Source of the DNA: JBGPOS01 sp041488155
GTDB taxonomy: Bacteria > Chloroflexota > Dehalococcoidia > Tepidiformales > Tepidiformaceae
Assembly (NCBI GenBank): GCA_041488155.1
Contig: JBGPOS010000012.1
Coordinates: 6,728-70,727 of the forward strand
Direction: 5' to 3'
Length of the DNA stretch: 64,000 nt
Positions 51,936 to 59,974 of the stretch are shown piece by piece. The notes under the pieces were generated by a model. It did not search any database and was not told the DNA's origin. It worked only from the letters and a program-made list of their open reading frames with translations. Position numbers and translations under genes: made by a program. Every line of letters starts with the position of its first letter. The stretch's first letter is position 1.

Positions 51936-52796
51936 GTGACAACGAGGGGTGAGTTTCGTGCGCGACTGCGGCGTCCGGGGAACGAACTCACCGTGGCGCC
52001 CCTCGCTCTCGACGCGCTCTCGGCGGCGCTTGCAAAGAGGATCGGATTCAGCGCCATCTACCTGGGAGGTGGCGGTCTCGGTTACCAGCGCGGGGTGACC
52101 GAAGCCCTGCTGACCGCTACTGAGCTGGCCGAGGCAACCCGGGCGATCACCGAGCGGGTCGAAATCGCGGTCGTCGTGGATGCGGGAGTTGGCTTCGGCG
52201 ACGCAGTCCACATGGCGCGCACGATCCGGCTCCTGGAAGACGCCGGTGCCGCCGGGGTTGAGATTGAGGACCAGGTCGCGCCCAAGCGGGCCCACCACCA
52301 CAAGGGAGTCGAACACCTGGTCTCGGCCGAAGAGATGGCCGGACGCATCAAAGCGGCCACGGACGCCCGCCGCGACCGGGACCTCGTGATCATCGTGCGC
52401 TGCAACGCGTTCGCCCACGAGGGGATCGAGGCGAACCTCGAGCGACTGGCGGTCTACGAGGAGGCGGGCGCGGACCTGCTCATGCCGATGCCGCGCGGTG
52501 AGGAGCAATTCGTTGCTGCGACGCGCGGGTCTACAGTGCCCCTGGCAGCCATGTTCATTGGCCCTGGCCGGCCGGCCGCGGAGTTACTGACAGCGGGCTA
52601 CGCGCTGGCGGTGGACCCGATGAGTTCCCAGGTGCTCGCCTTCCAGGCGATGAAGACTGGGTACGAAGCGATCATGAAGGGGCAGAGCGCTGGCATGACC
52701 GGCCCGGACGTGCTTGGCGTCATCCACGAGATCGGCGAAACGATCGGTATTGACGCGCTCTACGAGATAGAGGCTCGCACCACCGAGCGGACGTAG
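51936..52796 (+). CDS. Isocitrate lyase/PEP mutase superfamily protein (lyase Cys absent)
   Basis: 286 residues from the GTG at 51936. TIM-barrel motifs: APLALDALSAALAKRIGFSA, VVVDAGVGFGDAVHMARTI (metal Asp region), GVEIEDQVAPKRAHHHKG. The last corresponds to the lyase active-site loop, K-(K/R)-C-G-H in isocitrate and methylisocitrate lyases; here Cys-Gly is replaced by Ala-His. Therefore a classical lyase is unlikely; oxaloacetate decarboxylase-, hydrolase- or mutase-like chemistry is possible. Divergent from the enoyl-CoA hydratase gene. Confidence 0.85.
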   Translation: MTTRGEFRARLRRPGNELTVAPLALDALSAALAKRIGFSAIYLGGGGLGYQRGVTEALLTATELAEATRAITERVEIAVVVDAGVGFGDAVHMARTIRLLEDAGAAGVEIEDQVAPKRAHHHKGVEHLVSAEEMAGRIKAATDARRDRDLVIIVRCNAFAHEGIEANLERLAVYEEAGADLLMPMPRGEEQFVAATRGSTVPLAAMFIGPGRPAAELLTAGYALAVDPMSSQVLAFQAMKTGYEAIMKGQSAGMTGPDVLGVIHEIGETIGIDALYEIEARTTERT

Positions 52797-52838
52797 CCAG
52801 TCCGGGCTGAGGCAGGGCCGGCTGTCGATCAGCCGACT

Positions 52839-53258
52839 TCAACCCCCGACGGGGCGGAAGAACGGCATAGAGAGGTCGGGCGAGACGTCGTCCCAGACGA
52901 CTTCGACGGGGCCTTCGATGCGGACGTTGTCCGGGTCGGCTTCGACCAGCAGGCTGGTCATCCTCGGCCCTTCGTCGAGGGTGACGGCAGCGATGATGTA
53001 GGGCACGTCGGCGGCGAACTCAGGCGATTGCTCGCGCCGGGCAACCGTATAGCTGTAGAGCTTTCCGCGGCCGCTCGCCTGCACCCACTCGAGGTCCGGA
53101 GAGAGACACTCGGGGCAGTGCGTGCGAGCGTAATAAAAGGTGTGGCCGCCCTTGCAGCGTTGGAGCATCAGGCGGTGCTCGCGAGTCCCATCCCAAAAGG
53201 GCCGGGTGACTGGCGTGGGGACCGGTATGGGCAGAGGGCCTTTTCGGTACTTCGACAC
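52839..53258 (-). CDS. DUF35 (OB-fold, zinc-ribbon) acyl-CoA-associated protein
   Basis: 139 residues, GTG start two bases after the thiolase-like stop. N-terminal linker and rubredoxin-like ribbon: QRCKGGHTFYYARTHCPEC, in which the first knuckle is C-x3-H instead of CxxC. Then an OB fold (GKLYSYTVARREQSPEF, IIAAVTLDEG). DUF35 proteins partner thiolase-fold enzymes such as Ltp2/ChsH2 and HMG-CoA synthase complexes. The adjacent gene encodes such a partner. Confidence 0.88.
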   Translation of the reverse strand: MSKYRKGPLPIPVPTPVTRPFWDGTREHRLMLQRCKGGHTFYYARTHCPECLSPDLEWVQASGRGKLYSYTVARREQSPEFAADVPYIIAAVTLDEGPRMTSLLVEADPDNVRIEGPVEVVWDDVSPDLSMPFFRPVGG

Positions 53259-53260
53259 GC

Positions 53261-54457
53261 CTAAGCTCCGCGCAGGACGAGCGAGACCTGCTCACTCATG
53301 ATGCCGCCGTTGCCATTGACGAAAACCGTGTCGCACTTCGGTAGCTGGCGGTCACCGGCCCTTCCTGTCATCTGCAGGTAGGCCTCTGTCACGTGGGACA
53401 TGCCGCCGGCAAGCCCGGATTGGCCGAAGCTCAGTTGGCCCCCGTGCGTGTTGAGCGGGAAGTCGCCGCGGTACGTCAGGTCGTGCTCTTCGACGAACTT
53501 GGGACCTTCGCCCTTTGCGCAGAAACCGGCGTCTTCGATCGTCAACAGGACGGTGATGGTGTAGCAGTCGTAGAGCGAAGCGAGGTCGATCTCGCTGCGC
53601 TTGACTCCAGACATCGCGAATGCGCGGTCGGCCGCTGCCTTGATCGGCGAGTGGGTGAAGTCCGGGTCGTATGTGACTGACCGGTGCGTCGTGTTTTCGC
53701 CGGCGCCGATGACGTAGGCCGGCCGGTGCCTGGTGCGGGCGGCTACCTCTTTCGAGGCGACGACCACGGCGGCGCCGCCGAAGCATGGCATGACGATTTC
53801 GAGCAGGTGAAGGGGATCCACGATCATGGGGGAATTGAGGACGTCTTCGATCGTGATCGGCGTGTTCCGGAAAGCAGCCTTGGGGTTGGCAAGCGCGTTC
53901 GTCCGCTGGTCGACCGCGATCTTGGCGAGCTGCTCGTAGGTGAGCCCGTACTCGTAGCGATAACGATTCGCGATCATCGCGTAGCCATAACTGCCCTGGA
54001 CGGCCCCGAAGGGAATCTCGAACTCCGCCTGGGGTGACCCCCAGATCCCTCCACCCCAGTCGCGCGCACGGTGCTCCGGAGTCGCCTGGGGGTTGCGCTG
54101 TGGGATCGTCGTATGGACCAGGCAGAGCACCGTATCGCAGAGGCCGAGCTCGATGGCGGCAGCCGCCCGCATGACTGCGCCCGCGCCCATCGCCCCGCCG
54201 AGGTCGAGCACCTCTGAGAAGTTCGACTCGATGCCCATGTACTCGATCAAGGTGGCGGGGATGAACATCTGGGCTTCCTGGAGGTTGTTGCCGGTGATGA
54301 TCCCGTTCACATCGCGGATCGACAGGCCGGCGTCCTCAAGAGCCTGGCGAGCAAGCTCCGAATAGACTTCCAGCCCCATCCAGGCTCGCGAAGGTTTGCG
54401 CTCTGGCGCGAACTCCGCGATGCCGACAATCGCGGCCTCGCCGGTCAATCCTCGCAT
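53261..54457 (-). CDS. Thiolase-fold protein (Ltp/SCP2-thiolase type) without Cys nucleophile
   Basis: 398 residues. Thiolase superfamily by LEVYSELARQALEDAGLS, AMGAGAVMRAAAAIELG and HGGQLSFGQSGLAGGMSHV. The nucleophile Cys expected about 14 residues before the end of the AxAxI helix is Gly88 (DLGGAMGAG), and the C-terminal GHP is GQS. So ordinary Claisen thiolysis is not expected. Ltp2-type aldolases of steroid side-chain breakdown also lack the Cys and need a DUF35 partner, which is encoded next door. A minus-strand TAGAAT (54485-54490) is a plausible -10. Confidence 0.87.
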   Translation of the reverse strand: MRGLTGEAAIVGIAEFAPERKPSRAWMGLEVYSELARQALEDAGLSIRDVNGIITGNNLQEAQMFIPATLIEYMGIESNFSEVLDLGGAMGAGAVMRAAAAIELGLCDTVLCLVHTTIPQRNPQATPEHRARDWGGGIWGSPQAEFEIPFGAVQGSYGYAMIANRYRYEYGLTYEQLAKIAVDQRTNALANPKAAFRNTPITIEDVLNSPMIVDPLHLLEIVMPCFGGAAVVVASKEVAARTRHRPAYVIGAGENTTHRSVTYDPDFTHSPIKAAADRAFAMSGVKRSEIDLASLYDCYTITVLLTIEDAGFCAKGEGPKFVEEHDLTYRGDFPLNTHGGQLSFGQSGLAGGMSHVTEAYLQMTGRAGDRQLPKCDTVFVNGNGGIMSEQVSLVLRGA

Positions 54458-54767
54458 GGTCGAACACCCCTACGTGATGGGCGGATTCTACGACGCCTCG
54501 GGGGCAGGTTCGATCACGGGACAGATCCCCCGCGCCCAGTCCACTCGCCGTGCTTCGGGACCTCGATTCGGCGCTTACTTACCTTGAAGGTGGGGGCAAC
54601 AGGATGGAGCACAGACTCCACATTCGGAGTCTCAGACCACATGCAAGTCGAGACCTTCGGCCTGTCGGACTTCTTGACATGGCCTGGTCGACCGTTGACG
54701 GTTTGTCCATGACGTGTTGCGACTGGCGCCGAGCTTGCAGTCCATGCAGCCAGAAGGAGAGTAGGCC
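54458..54767. other. 310-base intergenic region before the LuxR-type regulator
   Basis: It holds a minus-strand -10-like TAGAAT (54485-54490) for the thiolase unit, a 7-bp stem-loop at 54613-54632, a TTGACA at 54674-54679 without a good -10, and the Shine-Dalgarno AAGGAG just before the regulator's ATG. No convincing small gene or RNA gene was found. Confidence 0.5.
54613..54632. repeat. 7-bp inverted repeat upstream of the LuxR-type regulator
   Basis: AGACTCC, 6-base loop, GGAGTCT. No T-run follows, so it is more likely an operator or leader hairpin than a terminator; about 135 bases upstream of the regulator's ATG. Confidence 0.4.
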
Positions 54768-57731
54768 ATGCCCAAGTCGGCGCCAGCGCTTCGTCGGCTG
54801 AAGCTGGCGGGCCGCACTCCCTTCGTCGGGCGGGAACGCGAACTGGCAGCCCTAACCGTACGGCTGGAGTCTGCCGCGCGAGGCGAAGGCGGCGTCGTCC
54901 TCGTTAGCGGCGAGCCAGGCATCGGCAAGTCGCGCCTCCTGCTCGAAATCCAGGCCCGGGCGGAGGCAACAGGCTGGCTCGTCCTTTCGGGGCGTTCGTA
55001 CGACACGGAGGGCATGCCGCCCTACCTGCCCTTCGCCGAGGCGATTGCCCAGTACCTGCGGACGGCGGCGGACAAGGAGGCGGGCGCGCGGCTCGCGGAG
55101 GCCGCGCCCGAAGTGGCCCTCCTGGTGCCTGAGCTGCGCAACCACGTCCCCGACGGAGCGCCGCACCCGTCGATCGGGCCCGAAGCCACCCGCTACCGCC
55201 TTTTCGAGGCAGTCTCCGACTTCTTCCTGGACCTCGCAGGAAGGGGCGAGACGACCGGGCTGCTCCTCTGCCTCGATGACCTGCACTGGGCCGATCGGTC
55301 GACTCTGCTGCTCTTCCAGCACCTGGCGCGCAGGCTCCGGAGCGCGCGCCTCCTGGTCGTCTGCGCCTTCCGCACCGAGGAAGTGGACCGTTCGCGGCCG
55401 TTGTTCGACGTGCTGGCCGAACTGGCACGGGAGCAACAGGACCAGCGTCTCCCGCTCGCGCGTCTTTCCGCGGATGAGACCGGTGCGCTCGTCGCGAGCC
55501 TGAGTGGCGCCACACCAGTGGCGTCGCTCGTCCACGCGATCCACCACCAGACAGAGGGAAACCCCTTCTTCGTCCAGGAGGTGGTGCGCCACCTTGAGAG
55601 CCAGGAGGATGGCTTCGCCGGCGCCGAAGCGCGACCAGGAGACTGGGGCCTCTCGCAGGGTGTGCACGATGTGATCGGCCGGAGACTGTCCAGGCTTGGC
55701 GTCGAGACCCAGCGGCTGCTCGAGTGTGCCGCCGTCCTTGGCGATGGCTTCGACACAGCACTGCTGCGGGCGATGGAAGGCGCCGAGGGAGCAACGGTCA
55801 CGCCGGCGCTGGACGAGTCGGTCCAGACGGCAATGCTGCGCGAGCAAGGGAGCAGCTACGTCTTCGGGCACCCGCTTATCCGCCAGGTGATCTACGAAGG
55901 GCTGAGCCTGTCTCGCAAGCAGGCGCTGCATCTTCGCGCCGCCGAGGCGACGGAGACTAATCACGCTGGCCGCCTGGAGCCCCATCTGGCTGCGCTGGCA
56001 ACCCATTACCGTCTTGCCTGCGCCGAGGCGCGCAAGGCCTTGCTTTACTCAAAGCTCGCGGCGGAGCAGGCCGAGGCGGCGACCGCCTGGGATGAAGCCT
56101 CGCGCCACTACGAAGCCTGTCTGACACTGCTCACCGCCTCCAGGGGGGTTTCTGGGGAGGACGAGGGTGCCCTCCTCGTTGCCCTGGGCCGCTGTCAACG
56201 AAACGACGCTCAGAGCCGCCCCGCCTGGCGATCCTTGATGCGGGCGATGAGCATCTACCGCGAGCGCGGTGACGGCCGGGGCGTGGCCCGCGCCGCGCTT
56301 GAAGCAAGTGCTAGCGCAATGTTGACCGGCGAAAGGTTCGTCGCCCTCATTGACGAGGCTCTAAATGCGCTCGGCGAGTCTGATCCTCGTCTGCAGGCGC
56401 AATTGTTGCTCGTGCGTGCTGGTTGGGAGTTCGATAACGCTTCCAACGCGGCGACCGCAGAGGCTGCAAGGATTGCGAATACGTTGGACGATGTCGCTCT
56501 TCGCGGTGATTTGGCCAACAGAGAAGCGTTTAGGGCTGCACAGGAGAAGCGACTAGGCGACACCGTTTCTCTCTCCCGGCGCGCCCACGCCTTGCTTGAC
56601 GAGGGAGGTGAGCGCCAGAAAGCGGCCGATACCCTCTGTGTGGCGGCCGCCTGGATCTTGTTCGAGGGAAAGCTCGACGAAGGAATCGCCGCCGTCAACG
56701 ACGCTCTCACTTACGCCCGCAAGTACCACGTTCGGCCCGCCGAACTCAACTGCCTCGCTTCGTTGCAAGCAGCGGCGTTGATCCGCTGCGACTTCCTCCA
56801 ATTTGACTCGCTCCTGAAGGGGGCGGCGGGAACCCGCGACGCGGCGGAGGCCGGCCATTTAGTTGCCGTTGTTTGCGCGGCGAGGCTCGAGATGTCTGGG
56901 GATACAGATGGGGCCCTTGAGCTGCTGCCACCCCCGGATGCGCCCGTTGAGGCTGATCTACGCGCTCACCTGCTGGGGAGCCTGGCCCGAACAAGCTTCA
57001 ACGCCGGCTATGAGGATCAGGCAAGAATGTACCTGGAGGAATGGAGCAGGGAGTTAAGTCGAATGTCCCCCACGCACATTGCTTTTCGTCCCTATGCGAT
57101 AGCCGAGCTAGACGAGTGCTTATCCGCTCTTGGTGACGAAGCCCTGGTCCGGCGTGTCTACGAAGAGCTCAACGAGTGGAAGATTCTCAGGTATTCACCA
57201 CCCGACGGGCGCGGGTTCGACCACATCCGTGGCGCGCTCGCACTGAGGCTTGAGCGCATCGATGAAGCCGAAGGCTGGTACCGCATCGGCCTGGAGTGGG
57301 CAGAGCGAGCGCGGTGCCCGGTAGAAGTGGGGCGCTGTCTGCACGGCCTCGCTGAGGTCGCCATCCACCGCAGGCGAAGAGGTGAGGCTCTCAGGCTGCT
57401 CGACGAGGCCAGCGTCCTCTTTGACGCGCACGGCGCGAGGCTCTACCTCGACCGAGCGTATGCGGCGCGCGCCGCTCTTGTGGCATCGGCGCGTGGCCCG
57501 ATAAGGCCAGTTCGAGCCACTAACCCCGGCGGGCTGACCGCGCGTGAGGTGGAAGTGTTGAGGCTCATTGCCGAGGGGAAGAGCAACCGCGAGATCGGCG
57601 CCGAACTAGTGCTGAGCCTGCGCACCGTCGAACGCCACATCGTCAACATTTACAACAAGCTCGACGTTCATTCCAAAGCACAGGCAACGGCTTACGCCTT
57701 CACGCACGAGCTGGCTCCGCCCCCCCGCTGA
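54768..57731 (+). CDS. Large ATP-binding LuxR-type (LAL/MalT-like) transcriptional regulator
   Basis: 987 residues; ATG after AAGGAG. FVGRERELAALTVRLE opens an AAA/STAND ATPase with Walker A SGEPGIGKSRLL (about 47-58) and Walker B-like LLLCLDDLHWADRSTL near 170. Residues about 400-900 are helical TPR-like repeats. The C-terminal LuxR/GerE HTH (about 925-980) shows LTAREVEVLRLIAEGKSNRE and LSLRTVERHIVNIYNKL. Such STAND regulators bind ATP and an inducer, then activate transcription. No obvious target except the small secreted protein encoded next. The centre of the gene is less GC-rich than the rest of the window. Confidence 0.93.
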   Translation: MPKSAPALRRLKLAGRTPFVGRERELAALTVRLESAARGEGGVVLVSGEPGIGKSRLLLEIQARAEATGWLVLSGRSYDTEGMPPYLPFAEAIAQYLRTAADKEAGARLAEAAPEVALLVPELRNHVPDGAPHPSIGPEATRYRLFEAVSDFFLDLAGRGETTGLLLCLDDLHWADRSTLLLFQHLARRLRSARLLVVCAFRTEEVDRSRPLFDVLAELAREQQDQRLPLARLSADETGALVASLSGATPVASLVHAIHHQTEGNPFFVQEVVRHLESQEDGFAGAEARPGDWGLSQGVHDVIGRRLSRLGVETQRLLECAAVLGDGFDTALLRAMEGAEGATVTPALDESVQTAMLREQGSSYVFGHPLIRQVIYEGLSLSRKQALHLRAAEATETNHAGRLEPHLAALATHYRLACAEARKALLYSKLAAEQAEAATAWDEASRHYEACLTLLTASRGVSGEDEGALLVALGRCQRNDAQSRPAWRSLMRAMSIYRERGDGRGVARAALEASASAMLTGERFVALIDEALNALGESDPRLQAQLLLVRAGWEFDNASNAATAEAARIANTLDDVALRGDLANREAFRAAQEKRLGDTVSLSRRAHALLDEGGERQKAADTLCVAAAWILFEGKLDEGIAAVNDALTYARKYHVRPAELNCLASLQAAALIRCDFLQFDSLLKGAAGTRDAAEAGHLVAVVCAARLEMSGDTDGALELLPPPDAPVEADLRAHLLGSLARTSFNAGYEDQARMYLEEWSRELSRMSPTHIAFRPYAIAELDECLSALGDEALVRRVYEELNEWKILRYSPPDGRGFDHIRGALALRLERIDEAEGWYRIGLEWAERARCPVEVGRCLHGLAEVAIHRRRRGEALRLLDEASVLFDAHGARLYLDRAYAARAALVASARGPIRPVRATNPGGLTAREVEVLRLIAEGKSNREIGAELVLSLRTVERHIVNIYNKLDVHSKAQATAYAFTHELAPPPR

Positions 57732-57930
57732 CCTAGAACTGCGTACTTTACGCCATGTGACGAACGCGAACGGGGCGCGGCTTCGTTTCGAAGATGGCGT
57801 GTCGTACGGACGCCGCGCGACTCCTACTCCCTTAGCGTGCAGGGTACCAGGCGATTCGCCGGGCTTGAGAAATGCGCAGCTCAAGTGCGGCGGACACCTG
57901 GCCAAATAGCAGAAGAATAAGGAAGAGGAA

Positions 57931-58428
57931 ATGACGTTCAAGCTTTCAACACGTGGGCGGACGGTCTTCGCCCTCTCGTTGGTCGCGGGCCTTCTAGGCC
58001 TTACTCTCTCATTGAACCCCGGAGTGGCCTCAGCCGTTACCGGAGGGAACGGCGAAGCAACCTTCACGAAATGGCTAGTCAACGGTACTGGCGGCATGGT
58101 AGGCGTCGTCGGGGGCGAAGTCCGCGAAGGCACTTATGCCGGGCAGATTCTAAGCTTCGCCGATGACGGCACCACTACCGCAATCGTTGCCGATTACCAC
58201 ATCAATGGCGGGAGACACTCGTTTACCGCGACCGTCAACGTGACTCAAAGTGACGCCACGGGCATCGCCACGATCACCGGCGTCGTCACAAGCGGCTGGT
58301 TGACAGGTGCGCAAGTGACCGGTGGGTACAGGACGCAGGCCAAGTGCGATATGGCAACACCTGGCAACGTACTCGGCACTGTGTGTTTCAAGGGCACGCT
58401 CCACGTTGATGCAGCTTCCGCGCCCTAG
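57931..58428 (+). CDS. Small secreted protein of unknown function
   Basis: 165 residues; ATG after AGGAAGAGG. A signal peptide is clear: basic start (MTFKLSTRGR), hydrophobic core (TVFALSLVAGLLGLTLSL) and a likely cut after Ala35 (GVASA). The mature part is Thr/Gly/Val-rich, probably beta-sheet, with two Cys near the end (AKCDMATPGN, GTVCFKG) that could pair. No family recognised. The base composition is lower in GC than most neighbours. Located 199 bases after the LuxR-type regulator on the same strand. Confidence 0.75.
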   Translation: MTFKLSTRGRTVFALSLVAGLLGLTLSLNPGVASAVTGGNGEATFTKWLVNGTGGMVGVVGGEVREGTYAGQILSFADDGTTTAIVADYHINGGRHSFTATVNVTQSDATGIATITGVVTSGWLTGAQVTGGYRTQAKCDMATPGNVLGTVCFKGTLHVDAASAP

Positions 58429-58498
58429 ACGGCCGCAAGCCGGAGAACCATACGGCTCATCCCGGCTGTCGGAGCCTCTTATGTGGAGCGGCCGACCT

Positions 58499-58528
58499 GC
58501 TCTCGCCGGTGTTCGCGCCGGCGAGAGC
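58499..58528. terminator. Strong 11-bp hairpin, possible terminator without T-run
   Basis: GCTCTCGCCGG, 8-base loop, CCGGCGAGAGC: perfect 11-bp stem, 70 bases after the secreted-protein stop. There is no downstream T-run on either strand, so call it a hairpin terminator candidate only. It lies between convergent genes. Confidence 0.45.
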
Positions 58529-58604
58529 CACGCCGTCCACGTCGTCAGCGTAGGGATCCCGAGGGAGACCCCTTATCCGGGGGGATGCGGGCGTCTCTCG
58601 GGCT

Positions 58605-58703
58605 TTGAATGAGGTCGCGGAATCGGCGGCAACGGCGATGATCGACGAGATCCTGGACTGGCGGGTTGTCTTTGAAGCTCGGCCGCTGGAGCTACCGGGA
58701 TAG
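58605..58703 (+). pseudogene. Possible 3' remnant of a protein gene
   Basis: A frame ending at the TAG 58701-58703 reads LNEVAESAATAMIDEILDWR followed by VVFEARPLELPG, which looks like a real protein C-terminus. The only start candidate is a TTG at 58605 with no Shine-Dalgarno, and a stop closes the frame about 54 bases further upstream. It may be the tail of a deleted gene. Weak evidence. Confidence 0.25.
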
Positions 58704-58741
58704 GACACCTCGAGACGGCGGGCGCCTTCTAGAACAAATGA

Positions 58742-59905
58742 CTAGAGGAGTGTCGCGCCGGGGTCGAGGCCGAGCAGCACGCGGCCGGTCGTTTCGAAGT
58801 TCGCCTCGGCGACCGTGACGTGCGTGGCGGCTGTGTGGACGTCGCGCCAGCAGCGCTCGATGGGCGCCGAGGCCTGGATCGCCGAGCTGCCGCTGACGCT
58901 GAACAGGAGGTCCACCGTCCGCGCGGCGGCCTGGGCGGCAGTGACGCAGGCGATGCGCAGGACCGCACGTTCTTCGAGCAATGGCACGCGGCCATCGCAG
59001 GCGGCAGCCCAGGTCGAGGCAGCGGCTTCGTAGAAGAAGGAGCGCGCCGCGCGAAGGGTGCCTTCGGCCTCTGAGAGGCGCATTTGCGTGACGGTCCGCT
59101 CCTGGGCGAGCGTGTTCGAGAGGGTGTGCCGCTTGCCGTGGGCGAGATCGATGAAGCCTTCGATGGCATGACGGGCGATGCCAAGACAGACGGCCGCAAC
59201 TCCGGGGCCGAGCACCGACAATGGCGAGATCCGGTAAAGCGGCCCGGTAGCTCGCGGTGGGTCGAGCAGGCCGAAACTGCGGCGGGTGGGGATGAAGACG
59301 TCTTCGACGACTATGTCGTTGCTGCCGGTGCCCCGCATACCGGTGGTGTTCCAGGTTTCGAGGATGCGCCACTCGCTGCGGGGAAGGGTGGCCACGACCA
59401 TGAGCGGGCGTCCGTCGGCCCCGCGGCGAGCGTGTTCGCCGTCGAGGACGAGGCAGCCGGCGAGGAACCAGCCGCTCTGCTGGCAGCCGCTGCAGTAGGG
59501 CCACCTTCCCGAGAGGCGATAGCCGCCCGCTACCGGCACGAGGCGGCCTCCGGGTGGAAACGCCGCGGCCCAGACGGCACGCGGGTCGCCGAAGACCTCG
59601 GCCGCGGTCTCGGGGGCCATGATGGCGGCGTAGCGCCCGTTCCCGGCGCCGATCATCACATTCCAGCCGGCGGAACCGTCGGCGCGCGAGAGCTCTTCGA
59701 GGACACGCATGCTTTCGACCCAGTCGATCTCGTCGCCGCCCAGCGCTTTCGGGACGTACATCTGGAAAAGGCGGGCATCGATGAAGGCATCGACGAGGGC
59801 GTCGGGGAGCCTGCGGGCGGCCTCGGCCTCGCCGGCGTGGCCTGCGATGAGGGGAGCAAGCGCGCGGGCGCTATCGAGGTGCGACGTAACGGCGGTCGAT
59901 GCAAT
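58742..59905 (-). CDS. HsaA-like acyl-CoA-dehydrogenase-fold flavoprotein (probable ATT start)
   Basis: 387 residues if started at 59905. The fold is that of acyl-CoA dehydrogenases and flavin-dependent monooxygenases such as HsaA: MYVPKALGGDEIDWVES, SGRWPYCSGCQQSGWFL, WNTTGMRGTGSNDIVVEDVF. The first ATG (59761) lies after 48 residues of clear family sequence (SARALAPLIAGHAGEAEAAR, then LPDALVDAFIDARLFQ). No ATG, GTG or TTG precedes these in frame before a stop; ATT at 59905 sits 5 bases after GGAG. Likely an aromatic or acyl monooxygenase/dehydrogenase; no reductase adjacent. Confidence 0.8.
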   Translation of the reverse strand: MASTAVTSHLDSARALAPLIAGHAGEAEAARRLPDALVDAFIDARLFQMYVPKALGGDEIDWVESMRVLEELSRADGSAGWNVMIGAGNGRYAAIMAPETAAEVFGDPRAVWAAAFPPGGRLVPVAGGYRLSGRWPYCSGCQQSGWFLAGCLVLDGEHARRGADGRPLMVVATLPRSEWRILETWNTTGMRGTGSNDIVVEDVFIPTRRSFGLLDPPRATGPLYRISPLSVLGPGVAAVCLGIARHAIEGFIDLAHGKRHTLSNTLAQERTVTQMRLSEAEGTLRAARSFFYEAAASTWAAACDGRVPLLEERAVLRIACVTAAQAAARTVDLLFSVSGSSAIQASAPIERCWRDVHTAATHVTVAEANFETTGRVLLGLDPGATLL

Positions 59906-59923
59906 GGCGGCTCCAGCTGGCCG

Positions 59924-59932
59924 AGTATACCA
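59924..59932 (-). promoter_or_regulatory. Extended -10 promoter for the HsaA-like gene
   Basis: Minus strand 59932-59924 reads TGG-TATACT, TGn plus 5/6 to TATAAT. The transcript would start about 12 bases before the ATT at 59905, leaving room for the GGAG ribosome site. This supports the upstream ATT start. Confidence 0.55.
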
Positions 59933-59974
59933 GCGCTGCGGCTGGCGACGGTCGAGCGAAGGACGAGTACGGGG

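Larger units (their letters stand above)
58429..58741. other. 313-base region with a strong hairpin and a coding-like remnant
   Basis: Contains the 11-bp stem-loop at 58499-58528 and a plus-strand frame from about 58551 to the stop at 58701-58703 that reads like the end of a protein but has no good start. Nothing else recognisable. Confidence 0.5.

Noticed and set aside
54674..54700. TTGACA/TTGACG boxes as promoter of the LuxR-type regulator
   Set aside because: No acceptable -10 at 16-18 bases from either box.
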